NCBI GenBank assembly: GCA_944383895.1
Contig: CALWRH010000015.1
Span: 1 to 47,461, forward strand
Source: an uncultured Christensenellaceae bacterium
GTDB lineage: Bacteria > Bacillota > Clostridia > Christensenellales > UBA3700
Direction of reading: 5' to 3'
DNA: 47,461 bases
This document shows positions 20,477 to 29,466 of the stretch, piece by piece (within the stretch, counting starts at the first letter, position 1; every line of letters starts with the position of its first letter). The notes beneath the pieces were generated by a model. The model was not told where the DNA came from and made no database searches. It saw only the letters and a program-made list of their open reading frames with translations. A program made the translations under genes and the position numbers.

Positions 20477-20505
20477 TTGACCACTGCGGAAAGTAATGGT
20501 ATCAT
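20477..20505 (+). promoter_or_regulatory. Promoter of the FMN riboswitch transcript
   Basis: TTGACC (20477-20482), 17 bases, TATCAT (20500-20505). The start is expected near 20512, about 12 bases before the aptamer. Confidence 0.75.
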
Positions 20506-20523
20506 ATCGGTATAAAGTTTATA

Positions 20524-20648
20524 TTCTTTGGGCAAGCGTAATGCTGACCGGTGGTGATGCCGTCTTTGAACGGATTAGTCCAACAACCTCAATAGCCGAT
20601 ACGGTGAGATTCCGTAACCGCCTGTAAAGTCAGACTGGGAAAGAGTGT
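20524..20648 (+). promoter_or_regulatory. FMN riboswitch (RFN element)
   Basis: The 3' half matches the RFN consensus closely: CGGTGAGATTCCGTAACCG, then TAAAGTCAGACTGGGAAAGAG. The 5' half shows GCTGACCGGTGGTGATGCC and TTAGTCC, with CTTT and AAAG closing P1. The aptamer binds flavin mononucleotide. It is followed by a terminator at 20692 and by a riboflavin S-component, so FMN should switch transcription off. Confidence 0.9.
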
Positions 20649-20691
20649 AGACAAGCGTGCGAAAGCGCGCCGAGTTTGCTATCTTACTTGC

Positions 20692-20719
20692 CCGTTGCAT
20701 ATCGTGCAGCGGGTTTTTT
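20692..20719 (+). terminator. Riboswitch expression-platform terminator
   Basis: CCCGTTGCA pairs with TGCAGCGGG (one wobble) and is followed by TTTTTT. It lies 44 bases after the aptamer and 60 bases before ribU, so control is by transcription attenuation. Confidence 0.85.
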
Positions 20720-20779
20720 CGCGTCATTGACGCGTATTTTGCGTTTGCCTCTGAGAAAAATATTTCGGAGGTGTTTTTT

Positions 20780-21427
20780 ATGACTCTCACTACAAAAAAA
20801 GCGGCGTTGACCGCGGCAATGAGCGCGCTTACTGCAGTGCTCACCCTTATCTCCGTTCCTTTGCCGGGAGGGGGATATTACAATTTCGGAGACGTCGCGA
20901 TTTTCGAGTGCTCCTTATCTCTCGGTCCCGCTCTCGGCGCGGTCTGCGGAGGACTCGGCGGAGCGATAGGCGATCTTATCCTCGGCTATACTTTTTACGC
21001 GCCGTTTACACTTGTAATTAAAGCCTTGGAAGGTTATATTGCGGGCAGCCTGTTTGCGATATGCAAAAAAACTGTTCTGAAAAACAAAAGGACGATTAAA
21101 AACGTAATATTCGGTTCATTGACTAACTTAGCGGGAGGCATAGTCATGGCGGCAGGCTACTTTTTAGCAGAAGGGTTGCTGCTTGCAGAGGGCAGGTGGC
21201 AGGGAGGAATAGTCAATCTGCCGTGGAATATTCTGCAGGGATCGGTTTCGTCTGTCGTAGCGGCGGTTATCCTGTTTGCGTGCCGTCTTGACACTCTTAT
21301 ATGCAAAGTGTCTGGCGCGCCTCGCGAAACAGCGGATAAAGGCGATAAAGACGACAAAAACTCAGTAGACGAAAATAAGGACAATACCGCTGCGGAAAAC
21401 AGCAACAATACGGATGACAAAAAATAG
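20780..21427 (+). CDS. ribU: Riboflavin ECF transporter S-component
   Basis: A 215-residue membrane protein with about five to six hydrophobic segments and the ECF S-component pattern. It has the N-terminal AALTAAMSALTAVLT helix, which in this group contacts the T-component, and the GYYNFGDVAIF loop. A charged, Asp/Asn/Lys-rich tail of about 40 residues is unusual for the family. The riboflavin substrate is inferred mainly from the FMN riboswitch upstream. The start at 20780 follows GGAGGTG. The longer open frame from 20657 runs through the terminator region and is not used. The ECF ATPase and T-component genes are not in this window. Confidence 0.85.
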   Translation: MTLTTKKAALTAAMSALTAVLTLISVPLPGGGYYNFGDVAIFECSLSLGPALGAVCGGLGGAIGDLILGYTFYAPFTLVIKALEGYIAGSLFAICKKTVLKNKRTIKNVIFGSLTNLAGGIVMAAGYFLAEGLLLAEGRWQGGIVNLPWNILQGSVSSVVAAVILFACRLDTLICKVSGAPRETADKGDKDDKNSVDENKDNTAAENSNNTDDKK

Positions 21428-21439
21428 TATAAATAAAAA

Positions 21440-21461
21440 TGCCGCTCTCAAATGAGCGGCA
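21440..21461. terminator. Bidirectional terminator between ribU and yitT-like gene
   Basis: TGCCGCTC pairs with GAGCGGCA. ATTTTTATTT follows on the minus strand, and a T-rich stretch follows a few bases later on the plus strand. It serves two convergent genes. Confidence 0.8.
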
Positions 21462-21469
21462 ATGTCTGA

Positions 21470-22558
21470 TTATTTTTTATCTTTGTTTTCGGGAATTTCG
21501 TCGGCGTTCTTTTGTGAGGGCGATACGTCGGGCAGCACGTTTGACGTAGAGGTGTCGGGGATTTCTGTATCGACGCTTTTTTCGGACATGGCTTGCGGTT
21601 TGTCGTTTCTGCGTCTTCCTCCCGCACTGTTTTTGTCGCGGGCTTTCTTTATGCTGCGGCGGATAAAACGCTCGTACTTAAGACTGCTGCCGAGCGTGTC
21701 TGTAACGTCGTTTATTACGAGGAAAGCGCTCTGATCGATCTGCGTTACGATAGACTTGAGCTTGCCTACTTCAAAGCGGTTTACCACGCAGTAGAGCACC
21801 GTCTTGCGGGATTGGGAAAAATGTCCCGTTGCGTCTATCGCGGTCACGCCTCTGCCGAATTCTTCGGTGAGAGCGTCTGCGACTTCGTCGTGGCTGTCGG
21901 TAATGATAAACGCAGATTTCGCTTTGTCGAAACCGTCAATGATAAAGTCGACAGCTTTAAGACCTACCGTATACGCGATCACCGAGTACAGAGGAGCGAC
22001 CCAGCCTTTTGTTACTATACCCGCGATCACATAGAGTATGACGTTGTAACTCATTACGAAAGAGCCTACCGTCATGCCTATTTTTTTAGCAAAGACGACA
22101 GCCATGACTTCTACACCGTCTATCGCGCCGCCGAAACGTATCGTAATGCCGCTACCTATACCCGATATAATGCCGCCGAATACCGAGCAGAGCAGCAAAT
22201 CGCTACCTGCGATAGGTGAGCCGTTTGAAAAATCTATACCGAAGACGTGCTGAAAGAGGTAAGAAAACAGCGAATAGACCGCCACGGTATAAAGAGAATA
22301 CACGATGAACGGACCGCCGAGTCTTTTGAGCCCGAACAGGAAAAACGGTACGTTGAGGATCATCAGGTAAATGCTCATGCTGAGCGGAGTTACCTGACTG
22401 AGCAGTATAGAAGTACCCGAAAAACCGCCGTCGTACATACCTGCGGGGGCGAGCATGAGCGTAACGCCCACGGCGTTGATCACGCCTGCGAGCGTAAGGA
22501 ATATAAAATTGGTATATCTCAGATTTCTGAAAAGCCTAAAGAAAGAGTTATTCTTCAT
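21470..22558 (-). CDS. YitT family membrane protein
   Basis: A 362-residue protein with five to six transmembrane helices (about 15-205), including the conserved GGFSGTSILLSQ and FGGAIDGVEVMAVVFAKK segments of YitT. A cytosolic DUF2179 domain (about 220-300, KSAFIITDSHDEVADALTEE) follows, then a disordered charged tail of about 60 residues. The family is widespread in Bacillota and its transport substrate is not known. The tail is longer than usual. A promoter lies about 30-60 bases upstream. The ribosome binding site is weak. Confidence 0.85.
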   Translation of the reverse strand: MKNNSFFRLFRNLRYTNFIFLTLAGVINAVGVTLMLAPAGMYDGGFSGTSILLSQVTPLSMSIYLMILNVPFFLFGLKRLGGPFIVYSLYTVAVYSLFSYLFQHVFGIDFSNGSPIAGSDLLLCSVFGGIISGIGSGITIRFGGAIDGVEVMAVVFAKKIGMTVGSFVMSYNVILYVIAGIVTKGWVAPLYSVIAYTVGLKAVDFIIDGFDKAKSAFIITDSHDEVADALTEEFGRGVTAIDATGHFSQSRKTVLYCVVNRFEVGKLKSIVTQIDQSAFLVINDVTDTLGSSLKYERFIRRSIKKARDKNSAGGRRRNDKPQAMSEKSVDTEIPDTSTSNVLPDVSPSQKNADEIPENKDKK

Positions 22559-22590
22559 TTACGTTACCCGACATAATTTTATCCACAAAC

Positions 22591-22619
22591 ATATTAACAT
22601 ATTACGCCTCATCCAACAA
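22591..22619 (-). promoter_or_regulatory. Promoter of the YitT family gene
   Basis: On the minus strand TTGTTG (22614-22619), 17 bases, TAATAT (22591-22596). Confidence 0.5.
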
Positions 22620-22734
22620 ACGGAAAAAAGGTAAAAAAATCCGATTTTACAAAATTTTACTCAGATTTTTCAAAATTTCGTACAGGGGTGGATTATCTGC
22701 ACAAATTCAGAGCGGAGCGGCATAAAATGATGTT

Positions 22735-23622
22735 ATGGACTTATTGGAAAAATCAAGATCGGCAGCGCTTAAAAAATGCGGCGCGGCGGTAAAGAAAGAC
22801 AGCGCGTCTTTCGGCGCGTTCGGCAGCGGCGGGAGAATTAAAGAAACCGTATATCCCTGCGACGGCTTGTCCTTAGCGAGAGTGATAGGACTGTTGAAAG
22901 ACGAGAAGAGCGTCGTCTTGGGCGGCGCGACCAACGTGCTGTTTCCCGACGGAGATTATGACGGCACCGTCATAGCTACTTCAAAGGCGAAAGACGTGAT
23001 GCGGAGAGGAGATAAAATATACTGCTCGGCCGGAGCGAGGTTGCCCGATGTGGTAAAAAAATGCGCGGGATACGCGCTTTCGGGGATGGAACAACTGTCG
23101 GGAATACCGGGCACCGTAGGCGGCGCAATAACCATGAACGCAGGCGCGTTCGGCAGAGAGATTGCCGAGCTTGTCACGAGAGTCGACGCGGTCACGCGGG
23201 ACGGAAGGGTGGTAAGCTTTAATGCGGACGCGCTCGGTGCGGGATATCGTCATACGCAAATATCCGCAAAAGGGCTCACCGTGCTCGGTGCGGAGTTTTC
23301 GCTCGTCCCTTCGTCCTCAAAAGAGGTAAAGACCTGCATAGATGGGTTTGCTTTGCGGCGCAGTGAAAGCCAGCCCAAAGGCAGATCGCTCGGCAGCGTA
23401 TTCAAACGCGCAGACGGCATTTCGGCAGGCTATTACATAGAGAGGGCAGGACTCAAGGGAAAGAGGATCGGCGGAGCGGAAATATCGCAAAAACACGCGG
23501 GTTTCATAATCAATACGGGTGAGGCGACGTCGGCGGATTTCGTATACCTTTCGGAACTCGCGAAAAAAGCCGTTTACGATAAGTTCGGGATAGAGCTCGA
23601 ATACGAAGTAGTGTTTTTGTAA
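22735..23622 (+). CDS. murB: UDP-N-acetylenolpyruvoylglucosamine reductase
   Basis: MurB reduces UDP-GlcNAc-enolpyruvate to UDP-MurNAc with NADPH and FAD in peptidoglycan synthesis. The 295-residue protein shows the FAD-binding pattern VVLGGATNVLF (59-69), then AGYALSGMEQLSGIPGTVGGAITMNAGAFG in the central part. The catalytic serine motif GSVFKR is near 222-227, and the substrate loop follows (YYIERAGLKGKRIGGAEIS). The size fits type II MurB. The ATG at 22735 has no properly spaced ribosome binding site. A TAAAAT hexamer ends six bases before it, so the mRNA may be leaderless, but the -35 is poor. It opens a cluster with PHP, whiA and dnaE, as in many Clostridia. Confidence 0.93.
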   Translation: MDLLEKSRSAALKKCGAAVKKDSASFGAFGSGGRIKETVYPCDGLSLARVIGLLKDEKSVVLGGATNVLFPDGDYDGTVIATSKAKDVMRRGDKIYCSAGARLPDVVKKCAGYALSGMEQLSGIPGTVGGAITMNAGAFGREIAELVTRVDAVTRDGRVVSFNADALGAGYRHTQISAKGLTVLGAEFSLVPSSSKEVKTCIDGFALRRSESQPKGRSLGSVFKRADGISAGYYIERAGLKGKRIGGAEISQKHAGFIINTGEATSADFVYLSELAKKAVYDKFGIELEYEVVFL

Positions 23623-23720
23623 AAAATAATGTAAAATTTCAAAAAGCCTCGGCTGAGAGATGAAAAAGTCGCGGCTTTGGTATATAATAAGAAAGTCGGC
23701 GCACGCGACAAGGAGAAAGC

Positions 23721-24482
23721 ATGAAGATAACTGCAGACTTTCATACGCATACCAGATACTCTCACGGCACGGGAACGGTCAACGACAACGCGGTAAACGC
23801 GCTCAGTCTGGGACTGCGCGCCGTAGCGATAACCGATCACGCGAGGAACCATCCTATCGTAGGAGTAAAGCAGTCCAAGCTTGACGCTATAAGACAGGAT
23901 ATAAACGCGGTTGACAAAGAGTACCGCAACATAAAAGTTCTCATGGGGCTCGAGGCAAACATAATAAGCAAAAAGGGAGATATAGACGTATCCGAAGAAG
24001 ACGCCGAAAAACTCGATCTCCTGTTGCTCGGGTTTCATCTCACCGCTTATCAGAAGAGCTTAGCGGATTATTTCGCGCTTCCTTTCAACGGCGTTACGCG
24101 CATTTTTTTCAAGAACAGCGCGAAACAGAAGGCGGTCAATACGCAGGCGGTAATAGACAGCGTGCTCAGAAACAAGATCGACATACTCACTCACCCTGGT
24201 TTCAGGATAGACGTTGACTACTACGCGGTCGCGGAGGCATGCAGAGAGGCAGGCACGTTTATGGAGCTGTCTTCAAGGCACCGTATTCCCGACATTAGCG
24301 GACTCGAGCAGGCGCTCAAGGCAGGCGCGAAATTCATAGTCAACAGCGACGCGCACAAACCCGTAAACGTAGGGAGATGCGCTTATGCGTTGGATCTTAT
24401 CGGAGAGCTCGGACTTACCGACAACGAAGTGGTGAACATTTCGGACAAGCCGATAACCTTCAGAAGGGGACTGACCGTATGA
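23721..24482 (+). CDS. PHP domain phosphatase (YcdX-like)
   Basis: A 253-residue stand-alone PHP domain protein. The metal-binding residues of the fold are all present: DFHTHTRYSHG near the start, TDHAR (about 37-41), Glu in GLEANI, GFH, THPGF and NSDAH near 213. These proteins are trinuclear-metal phosphoesterases, and YcdX of E. coli is the structural model. The true substrate in Clostridia is unknown. AAGGAG precedes the ATG. The last bases overlap whiA by ATGA, so translation is coupled. A -10 box (23683-23688) suggests an internal promoter. Confidence 0.88.
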   Translation: MKITADFHTHTRYSHGTGTVNDNAVNALSLGLRAVAITDHARNHPIVGVKQSKLDAIRQDINAVDKEYRNIKVLMGLEANIISKKGDIDVSEEDAEKLDLLLLGFHLTAYQKSLADYFALPFNGVTRIFFKNSAKQKAVNTQAVIDSVLRNKIDILTHPGFRIDVDYYAVAEACREAGTFMELSSRHRIPDISGLEQALKAGAKFIVNSDAHKPVNVGRCAYALDLIGELGLTDNEVVNISDKPITFRRGLTV

Positions 24483-25375
24483 ACATAACCTCAGAGGTAA
24501 AAGAGCAGATATTGCCGAAAAAAGAGGAGAGCCGCGCGGAAAAAACCGCGTTTCTTTTCGCACTCGTCAAGTGCCTCGGGTCGGTAGGAATAAGCGGCGG
24601 AAAGACGTTTTTAGAGCTCGAGAGCAAGCACAATCTGCCCGTGATAACCGCGGTCGGACTGATCAAGGAACTTACGGACATATCTGTTGAATACGGCTCG
24701 GGCGGCGGCAAGAGCTATTACGTCAGGATAAACGGAGAGGACGCGGGCAAGGTTCTTTCTTTGTTCGGAGAAGGAGGGCTTTTTTCTACGTTCGGCAGTA
24801 CGGACGGGATAAAATCCCGCTTGCAGGCGCAGGCGTATGCAAGGGGAGCTTTTCTCGCAAGCGGCAGCGCGTACATACCTTCGGAAGACGGCGGAGGTTA
24901 TCACGCAGAGTTTCTGTTTTTCGGCGAAGAGGCTGCCAAAGAATTTCAAAAATTATTGCACAGGTGTGCGTTAAACGTACAGGTTGCGGAGAAAGGGAGC
25001 TATTTCGGAGTGTACGCGAAATCCGAAAACGCGGTCAGCGACATCCTCGCTTTCATGGGTGCGTCGGACAGCGTTATGCAGATAGCGGACGTGAGCGCTA
25101 TGAGAGAGATGAATAATTCCATCAACCGCGCGACAAACTGCACGATAGCCAACATAGATAAAAGTCAGGCAACGGTCATACGTCAGCTCGAGGCGATAGA
25201 AAGGCTGAAAGCGAGCGGAGAGTACGAAAAGCTGGACGACAAACTCAAAGAAACATGCGTTGCGAGAGAGCAGTACAAGGATTTCACTCTCGAACAGCTT
25301 GCGGCAAAGATGGGCATAAGCAAAAGCGGACTCAATCACAGACTTGCGAAGATAACTTCGCTCGGGGAGAAATGA
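24479..25375 (+). CDS. whiA: DNA-binding protein WhiA
   Basis: A 298-residue WhiA. The N-terminal part resembles a degenerate LAGLIDADG homing-endonuclease fold in two repeats (KCLGSVGISGG near 30, then GAFLASGSAYIP near 128). The C-terminal helix-turn-helix reads FTLEQLAAKMGISKSGLNHRLAKI (about 270-293). WhiA controls sporulation septation in Streptomyces and affects division and chromosome segregation in Bacillus. It starts inside the PHP gene stop (ATGA overlap) and ends one base before dnaE. In many Bacillota rapZ and yvcK lie beside it, but both are missing here. Confidence 0.93.
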   Translation: MNITSEVKEQILPKKEESRAEKTAFLFALVKCLGSVGISGGKTFLELESKHNLPVITAVGLIKELTDISVEYGSGGGKSYYVRINGEDAGKVLSLFGEGGLFSTFGSTDGIKSRLQAQAYARGAFLASGSAYIPSEDGGGYHAEFLFFGEEAAKEFQKLLHRCALNVQVAEKGSYFGVYAKSENAVSDILAFMGASDSVMQIADVSAMREMNNSINRATNCTIANIDKSQATVIRQLEAIERLKASGEYEKLDDKLKETCVAREQYKDFTLEQLAAKMGISKSGLNHRLAKITSLGEK

Positions 25376-25376
25376 C

Positions 25377-28300
25377 ATGGCGGAAGAGATAAAGAAGGAA
25401 CAGAACGGACAAGACGTACAAAACGCTGCGGACGCGACGGCGCCCGTTTCTCAGCCTGCTCCCGAGCAGAAGAAAGAGGAGAAAAAGGCGGACGATAAGC
25501 CCGAAGTCAAACCCTTTGTGCATTTGCACGTCCATACTGACATGAGTCTTCTCGACGGAGCGGCAAGACTGACGAAAGGCAAGCATTTCCCTCTGCTCGA
25601 GGCTGCTGTTGCCAAGGGCATGCCGGGCGTCGCGATAACCGATCACGGCAACATGTTCGGCGTATTCACGATGTACAGAGCCTGCGCGGATAAATTCAAG
25701 GACTTAAAGCCGATCATAGGCTGCGAATTCTATACTTGCGAAAACATGTACGAGCAGAGCGGCAGACCGAGCGACTTCAACCACCTTCTGCTTATCGCAA
25801 AAGACAATGACGGATACCGCAACCTCGTTCAGATGGACAGCATGGCATACGTCGACGGTTTTTATTATAAGCCGCGTATAGATATAGAACTTCTCAAAAA
25901 GCACACTAAGGGCGTGATATGCTTATCGGCGTGTCTTTCGGGCAGGATCCCGAGGCTGTTGCTTGCGGGCGACTACGAGGGCGCGAAGAATTACGCGATA
26001 ATGCTCCGCGATATGTTCGAAGAGGGAGATTTTTACATCGAACTTCAGGATCACGGATTGCCCGAACAAAAGAAGATAAACCCTCTTCTCGTACGACTTG
26101 CGAGAGAGATAGGAGTAAAAGTCGTTGCGACCAACGACGTGCATTACATAGAACGCGAAGACGCGGAGATGCAGGACGTGCTCCTCTGTATACAGACGGG
26201 CAAGACGATAGACGATCCGTCGCGCATGAAGTTCGACACCGATCAGTTCTATATGAAGACATACGACGAGATGATGGAGCTTTTCTCGTGGTGTCCCGAG
26301 GCTGTTACCAATACCGTAGAGGTAATGAACAAGTGCCACGTTACGATAGAAAAGCAGGACCTTCAGCCGCCGTATAAGCCGCCTGACGGACTTACTCCGC
26401 CTGAATATCTGCGCAAGATGGCTTACGAGGGGCTGATTGAGCGTTACGGCACGATTTCGGACGAACTCAGGGCAAGGGCGGAAAAAGAGCTCAACGTTAT
26501 TATCACTAAAGGATTTGCAGACTATTATCTCGTCGTCTGGGACTTCATAAACTACGCGCGCCAGCACGGTATTCCCGTCGGAGCAGGCAGAGGCAGCGGC
26601 GTAGGCAGCGTCATAGCTTACGCGATACATATCACCAACGTCGACCCGCTCAGGTACAATCTGCTCTTCGAGCGTTTCCTTAACCCTGAAAGAGAGTCGC
26701 CGCCCGACTTCGACGTCGACTTCTGTTTCGAGAGGCGCGGAGAGGTCATCGAATACGTTACGAGAAAGTACGGCAGCGACAAGGTCTGTCAGATACTCGC
26801 GCTCGGCACGATGAAGGCAAAGGGCGCGATAAAGGACGTCGCGCGCGTCTACAACGTTCCGCTTACCGAAGTCAACAAGCTGACTAAGGCTATCGCCAAC
26901 GACCCCAAGGTCACGCTCGACAAGGTGCTCGGCAGGACGGGTAACGAAGACGACAAAAAACTGTATTCACCCGAAGTCGTTGAGATGTACAACGACAATC
27001 CTACGCTGCGCAACGTCATAGACATGGCTTTGCGTATCGAGGGCATGCCGCGTAACTGTTCCAAGCACGCGGCGGGCGTCGTTATTTGCAGAGAAGTCAT
27101 TTCGGATTTCGTGCCTTTGCAGAGAAACGGCGAGGATATCACCACGCAGTTCCAGAAGGAAGAAGTCGAGCTGATGGGAATGCTCAAAATGGACTTCCTC
27201 GGACTCAAGACTCTGACGGACGTCAGCAAGACGAGGCAGTACATAAAAGAGGACTTCGGCGTAGAGATAGATTTTCAGAAACTCGGTTACGACGACCCCG
27301 AGGTTTACAAACTGATAGGTACGGGAGAAACCGACGCGGTGTTCCAGCTTGAAAGTACGGGCATGAAGAAGTTTATGCAGGAACTCAGACCGCAGAGCCT
27401 TGAAGATATCATAGCAGGCATTTCGCTTTACCGACCGGGACCGATGGACGCGATACCCGATTATCTGCGTTCAAAGAACAATCCCGAAACGATAACCTAC
27501 AAACACCCCGCGCTCGAGCCGATACTCAACATGACTTACGGCACGCTCGTATATCAGGAGCAGGTCATGCAGATAGTGCAGGTGCTCGCGGGATATTCGC
27601 TCGGCAGCGCGGACCTTCTCAGACGCGCGATGAGCAAGAAAAAGCCAGACGTAATGGCAAAGCACCGTCAGATATTCCTGTACGGCGACGAGAAGATGCA
27701 TATCGACGGCGCGCTCAAGCGCGGAGTGGACGAAGACGTTGCCAACTCGATATTCGACGAAATGGAGAACTTTGCCAAGTACGCGTTCAACAAGTCGCAC
27801 GCGGCGGCATACGCGGTACTCGCATACGAAACGGCTTACTTCAAACGTTATTACAATATAGAGTTTATCGCGGCGGTAATAAACAACCGCATCACCAACG
27901 CGGACGAAGTGCAGAAATATCTGACCTATCTCCGTGCTAAAGGGTATACGATATATCCGCCCGACGTCAACAAGTCGCGCGCAGTGTTCAAGACAGAGAA
28001 CGGCGGACTCAGATTCGGACTCGGAGGAATAAAGAACGTCGGCGAGGCGGCAATGCAGACGCTCGTCGAGGAGAGGGAGAAAAACGGACCCTACAAGAGC
28101 ATATCCGACATGCTGTCGAGATTGCCCGCGGGTACGATAAACAAGCGTATTTTCGAAAACCTCATAAAGGCGGGCGCGTTCGACTGTTTCGGGCATACGC
28201 GCGCATCGCTGATGGCGAGTTACGAAGGCATGCTCAACGTATCCGCTTACGAAAAGAAAAAGCAGGGCAGCGGACAGCTTTCGCTTTTCGATTTTCTCGA

Positions 28301-29078
28301 AGAGGAGAAGACGGACGATATTCCCGCTCTTCAGGAATTCCCGCTCAAGGTGTTGCTTGAAAACGAAAAAGACGCGCTCAACGTATATCTGTCGGGACAT
28401 CCGCTCGACGAGTGGAAAGAAGTGCTCGAAAAGCAGCCGTTCACGTTGAAACCGCTTGCGGAGTATCTCAAAGAGATAGCCAATATCCGCGCGGGAGAAA
28501 AGACTGAAGAAGAGGGCGGCGCAGACGACTTCGGAGTGGACAACGGATATCTCGAACTGATAAATTCGTACAACGAAAAGACGGTATCCGTATGCGGTAT
28601 GCTCTCGCACGTTACGCCCAAGGTAACCAAGTCGGGCAAGCTTATGGGTTACGGACTGCTCGAGGACATGCACGCCACGATAGAGGTAGTGTTCTTCCCC
28701 GCGGTATTTAGCAAGGTGCACTACATAATCCCCGACGACGCGATCGTCAGGGTAACGGGCAGGCTTAACCTCGAAGAAGAGAGGGCGAGCATAGTAGCAA
28801 TGGACGTGCAGCTGCTCGAAAACACCGTCCAGGACAACGAAGAAGAAGAAAAAGAAGAAGAGCAGAAAGACGTGTTGTACGTCAAGGTCGACTCCAACGA
28901 TCAGTACGAAGAAGTATGCGGTCTGCTCAGGCTCGCGCCGGGCAAAGTGGAAACCTTCGTGCAGTTCAACGGCAAGCTGTACAAGTGCAAAGAAAGGGCG
29001 GACATAAGCGGCGCGCTGGTATCTCAGCTCAAGGGACTTCTCGGCGAGGCGTGCGTAAAGACTGCAAAGAAAAAATAA
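25377..29078 (+). CDS. dnaE: DNA polymerase III subunit alpha (DnaE)
   Basis: The 1233-residue protein is a DnaE-type replicative or lagging-strand polymerase. It has an unusual charged, low-complexity extension of about 45 residues, then the PHP domain (HLHVHTDMSLLDGA near 49-62). The polymerase active site includes GAGRGSGVGS (about 401-410) and the catalytic PDFDVDF (443-449). Fingers, the beta-binding region and an OB fold follow (SVCGMLSHVTPKVTKSGKLM, about 1069-1088). An acidic Glu/Lys tract and a C-terminal domain end it. Gram-positive bacteria pair DnaE with PolC. The start lies one base after whiA with a GGGGAG site. The next gene is mtrB, about 140 bases on. Confidence 0.95.
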   Translation: MAEEIKKEQNGQDVQNAADATAPVSQPAPEQKKEEKKADDKPEVKPFVHLHVHTDMSLLDGAARLTKGKHFPLLEAAVAKGMPGVAITDHGNMFGVFTMYRACADKFKDLKPIIGCEFYTCENMYEQSGRPSDFNHLLLIAKDNDGYRNLVQMDSMAYVDGFYYKPRIDIELLKKHTKGVICLSACLSGRIPRLLLAGDYEGAKNYAIMLRDMFEEGDFYIELQDHGLPEQKKINPLLVRLAREIGVKVVATNDVHYIEREDAEMQDVLLCIQTGKTIDDPSRMKFDTDQFYMKTYDEMMELFSWCPEAVTNTVEVMNKCHVTIEKQDLQPPYKPPDGLTPPEYLRKMAYEGLIERYGTISDELRARAEKELNVIITKGFADYYLVVWDFINYARQHGIPVGAGRGSGVGSVIAYAIHITNVDPLRYNLLFERFLNPERESPPDFDVDFCFERRGEVIEYVTRKYGSDKVCQILALGTMKAKGAIKDVARVYNVPLTEVNKLTKAIANDPKVTLDKVLGRTGNEDDKKLYSPEVVEMYNDNPTLRNVIDMALRIEGMPRNCSKHAAGVVICREVISDFVPLQRNGEDITTQFQKEEVELMGMLKMDFLGLKTLTDVSKTRQYIKEDFGVEIDFQKLGYDDPEVYKLIGTGETDAVFQLESTGMKKFMQELRPQSLEDIIAGISLYRPGPMDAIPDYLRSKNNPETITYKHPALEPILNMTYGTLVYQEQVMQIVQVLAGYSLGSADLLRRAMSKKKPDVMAKHRQIFLYGDEKMHIDGALKRGVDEDVANSIFDEMENFAKYAFNKSHAAAYAVLAYETAYFKRYYNIEFIAAVINNRITNADEVQKYLTYLRAKGYTIYPPDVNKSRAVFKTENGGLRFGLGGIKNVGEAAMQTLVEEREKNGPYKSISDMLSRLPAGTINKRIFENLIKAGAFDCFGHTRASLMASYEGMLNVSAYEKKKQGSGQLSLFDFLEEEKTDDIPALQEFPLKVLLENEKDALNVYLSGHPLDEWKEVLEKQPFTLKPLAEYLKEIANIRAGEKTEEEGGADDFGVDNGYLELINSYNEKTVSVCGMLSHVTPKVTKSGKLMGYGLLEDMHATIEVVFFPAVFSKVHYIIPDDAIVRVTGRLNLEEERASIVAMDVQLLENTVQDNEEEEKEEEQKDVLYVKVDSNDQYEEVCGLLRLAPGKVETFVQFNGKLYKCKERADISGALVSQLKGLLGEACVKTAKKK

Positions 29079-29180
29079 CCGTATTACGGTCAACATATCG
29101 GATATGACGCAAAAAAACCTTCGTTTTGCGCGCAAAATATTAAAAAAAGGTGTAAAACAATGGAGTTTTCGCGATATATT

Positions 29181-29189
29181 TGGTATAAT
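29181..29189 (+). promoter_or_regulatory. Extended -10 promoter of mtrB-pfkA
   Basis: TGGTATAAT is an extended -10 element. No good -35 is seen, as is usual for this class. The leader would be about 22 nt with AGAGGTG before the ATG at 29217. Confidence 0.6.
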
Positions 29190-29216
29190 CCTATTTGGCA
29201 AAAGAAGAGGTGAACC

Positions 29217-29447
29217 ATGGACGATAAGAATTTTCTCAGCGACGATTATATAGTGATCAAGGCTCTGAGCAGCCCCGTGCAGATAATCGGGCTCACCCGC
29301 GGAGATAATACAAAACCGCATCATACCGAAAATCTCGACAAGAACGAGGTCATCGTGATGCAGTTTACCGAAAAGACTTCGGCTATGAAGATAAGAGGGA
29401 AAGCTGAAATCTACACAAAACACGGCGTCGTGATCTGCGGAGAGTAA
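29217..29447 (+). CDS. mtrB: trp RNA-binding attenuation protein (TRAP)
   Basis: A 76-residue protein with clear full-length similarity to B. subtilis MtrB. DYIVIKALSSPVQIIGLTRG, TKPHHTENLDKNEVIVMQFTE and TSAMKIRGKAE align with VVIKA, IGLTRG, HHSEKLDKGEV and AIKVRG. TRAP forms an 11-mer ring that binds tryptophan and wraps RNA carrying (G/U)AG repeats to attenuate trp genes. The RNA-contacting Lys-x-Arg (KIR) and the LDK lysine are kept. The gene sits between dnaE and pfkA, with pfkA 19 bases downstream, so it is probably cotranscribed with a glycolysis gene. No trp gene or (G/U)AG array was found in the window. Confidence 0.92.
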   Translation: MDDKNFLSDDYIVIKALSSPVQIIGLTRGDNTKPHHTENLDKNEVIVMQFTEKTSAMKIRGKAEIYTKHGVVICGE

Positions 29448-29466
29448 CGCGCCAATCGGAGGTTTT

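Noticed and set aside
29100..29216. TRAP-binding (G/U)AG repeats in front of mtrB as autoregulation
   Set aside because: Only isolated GAG or TAG triplets are present, with no regular spacing.
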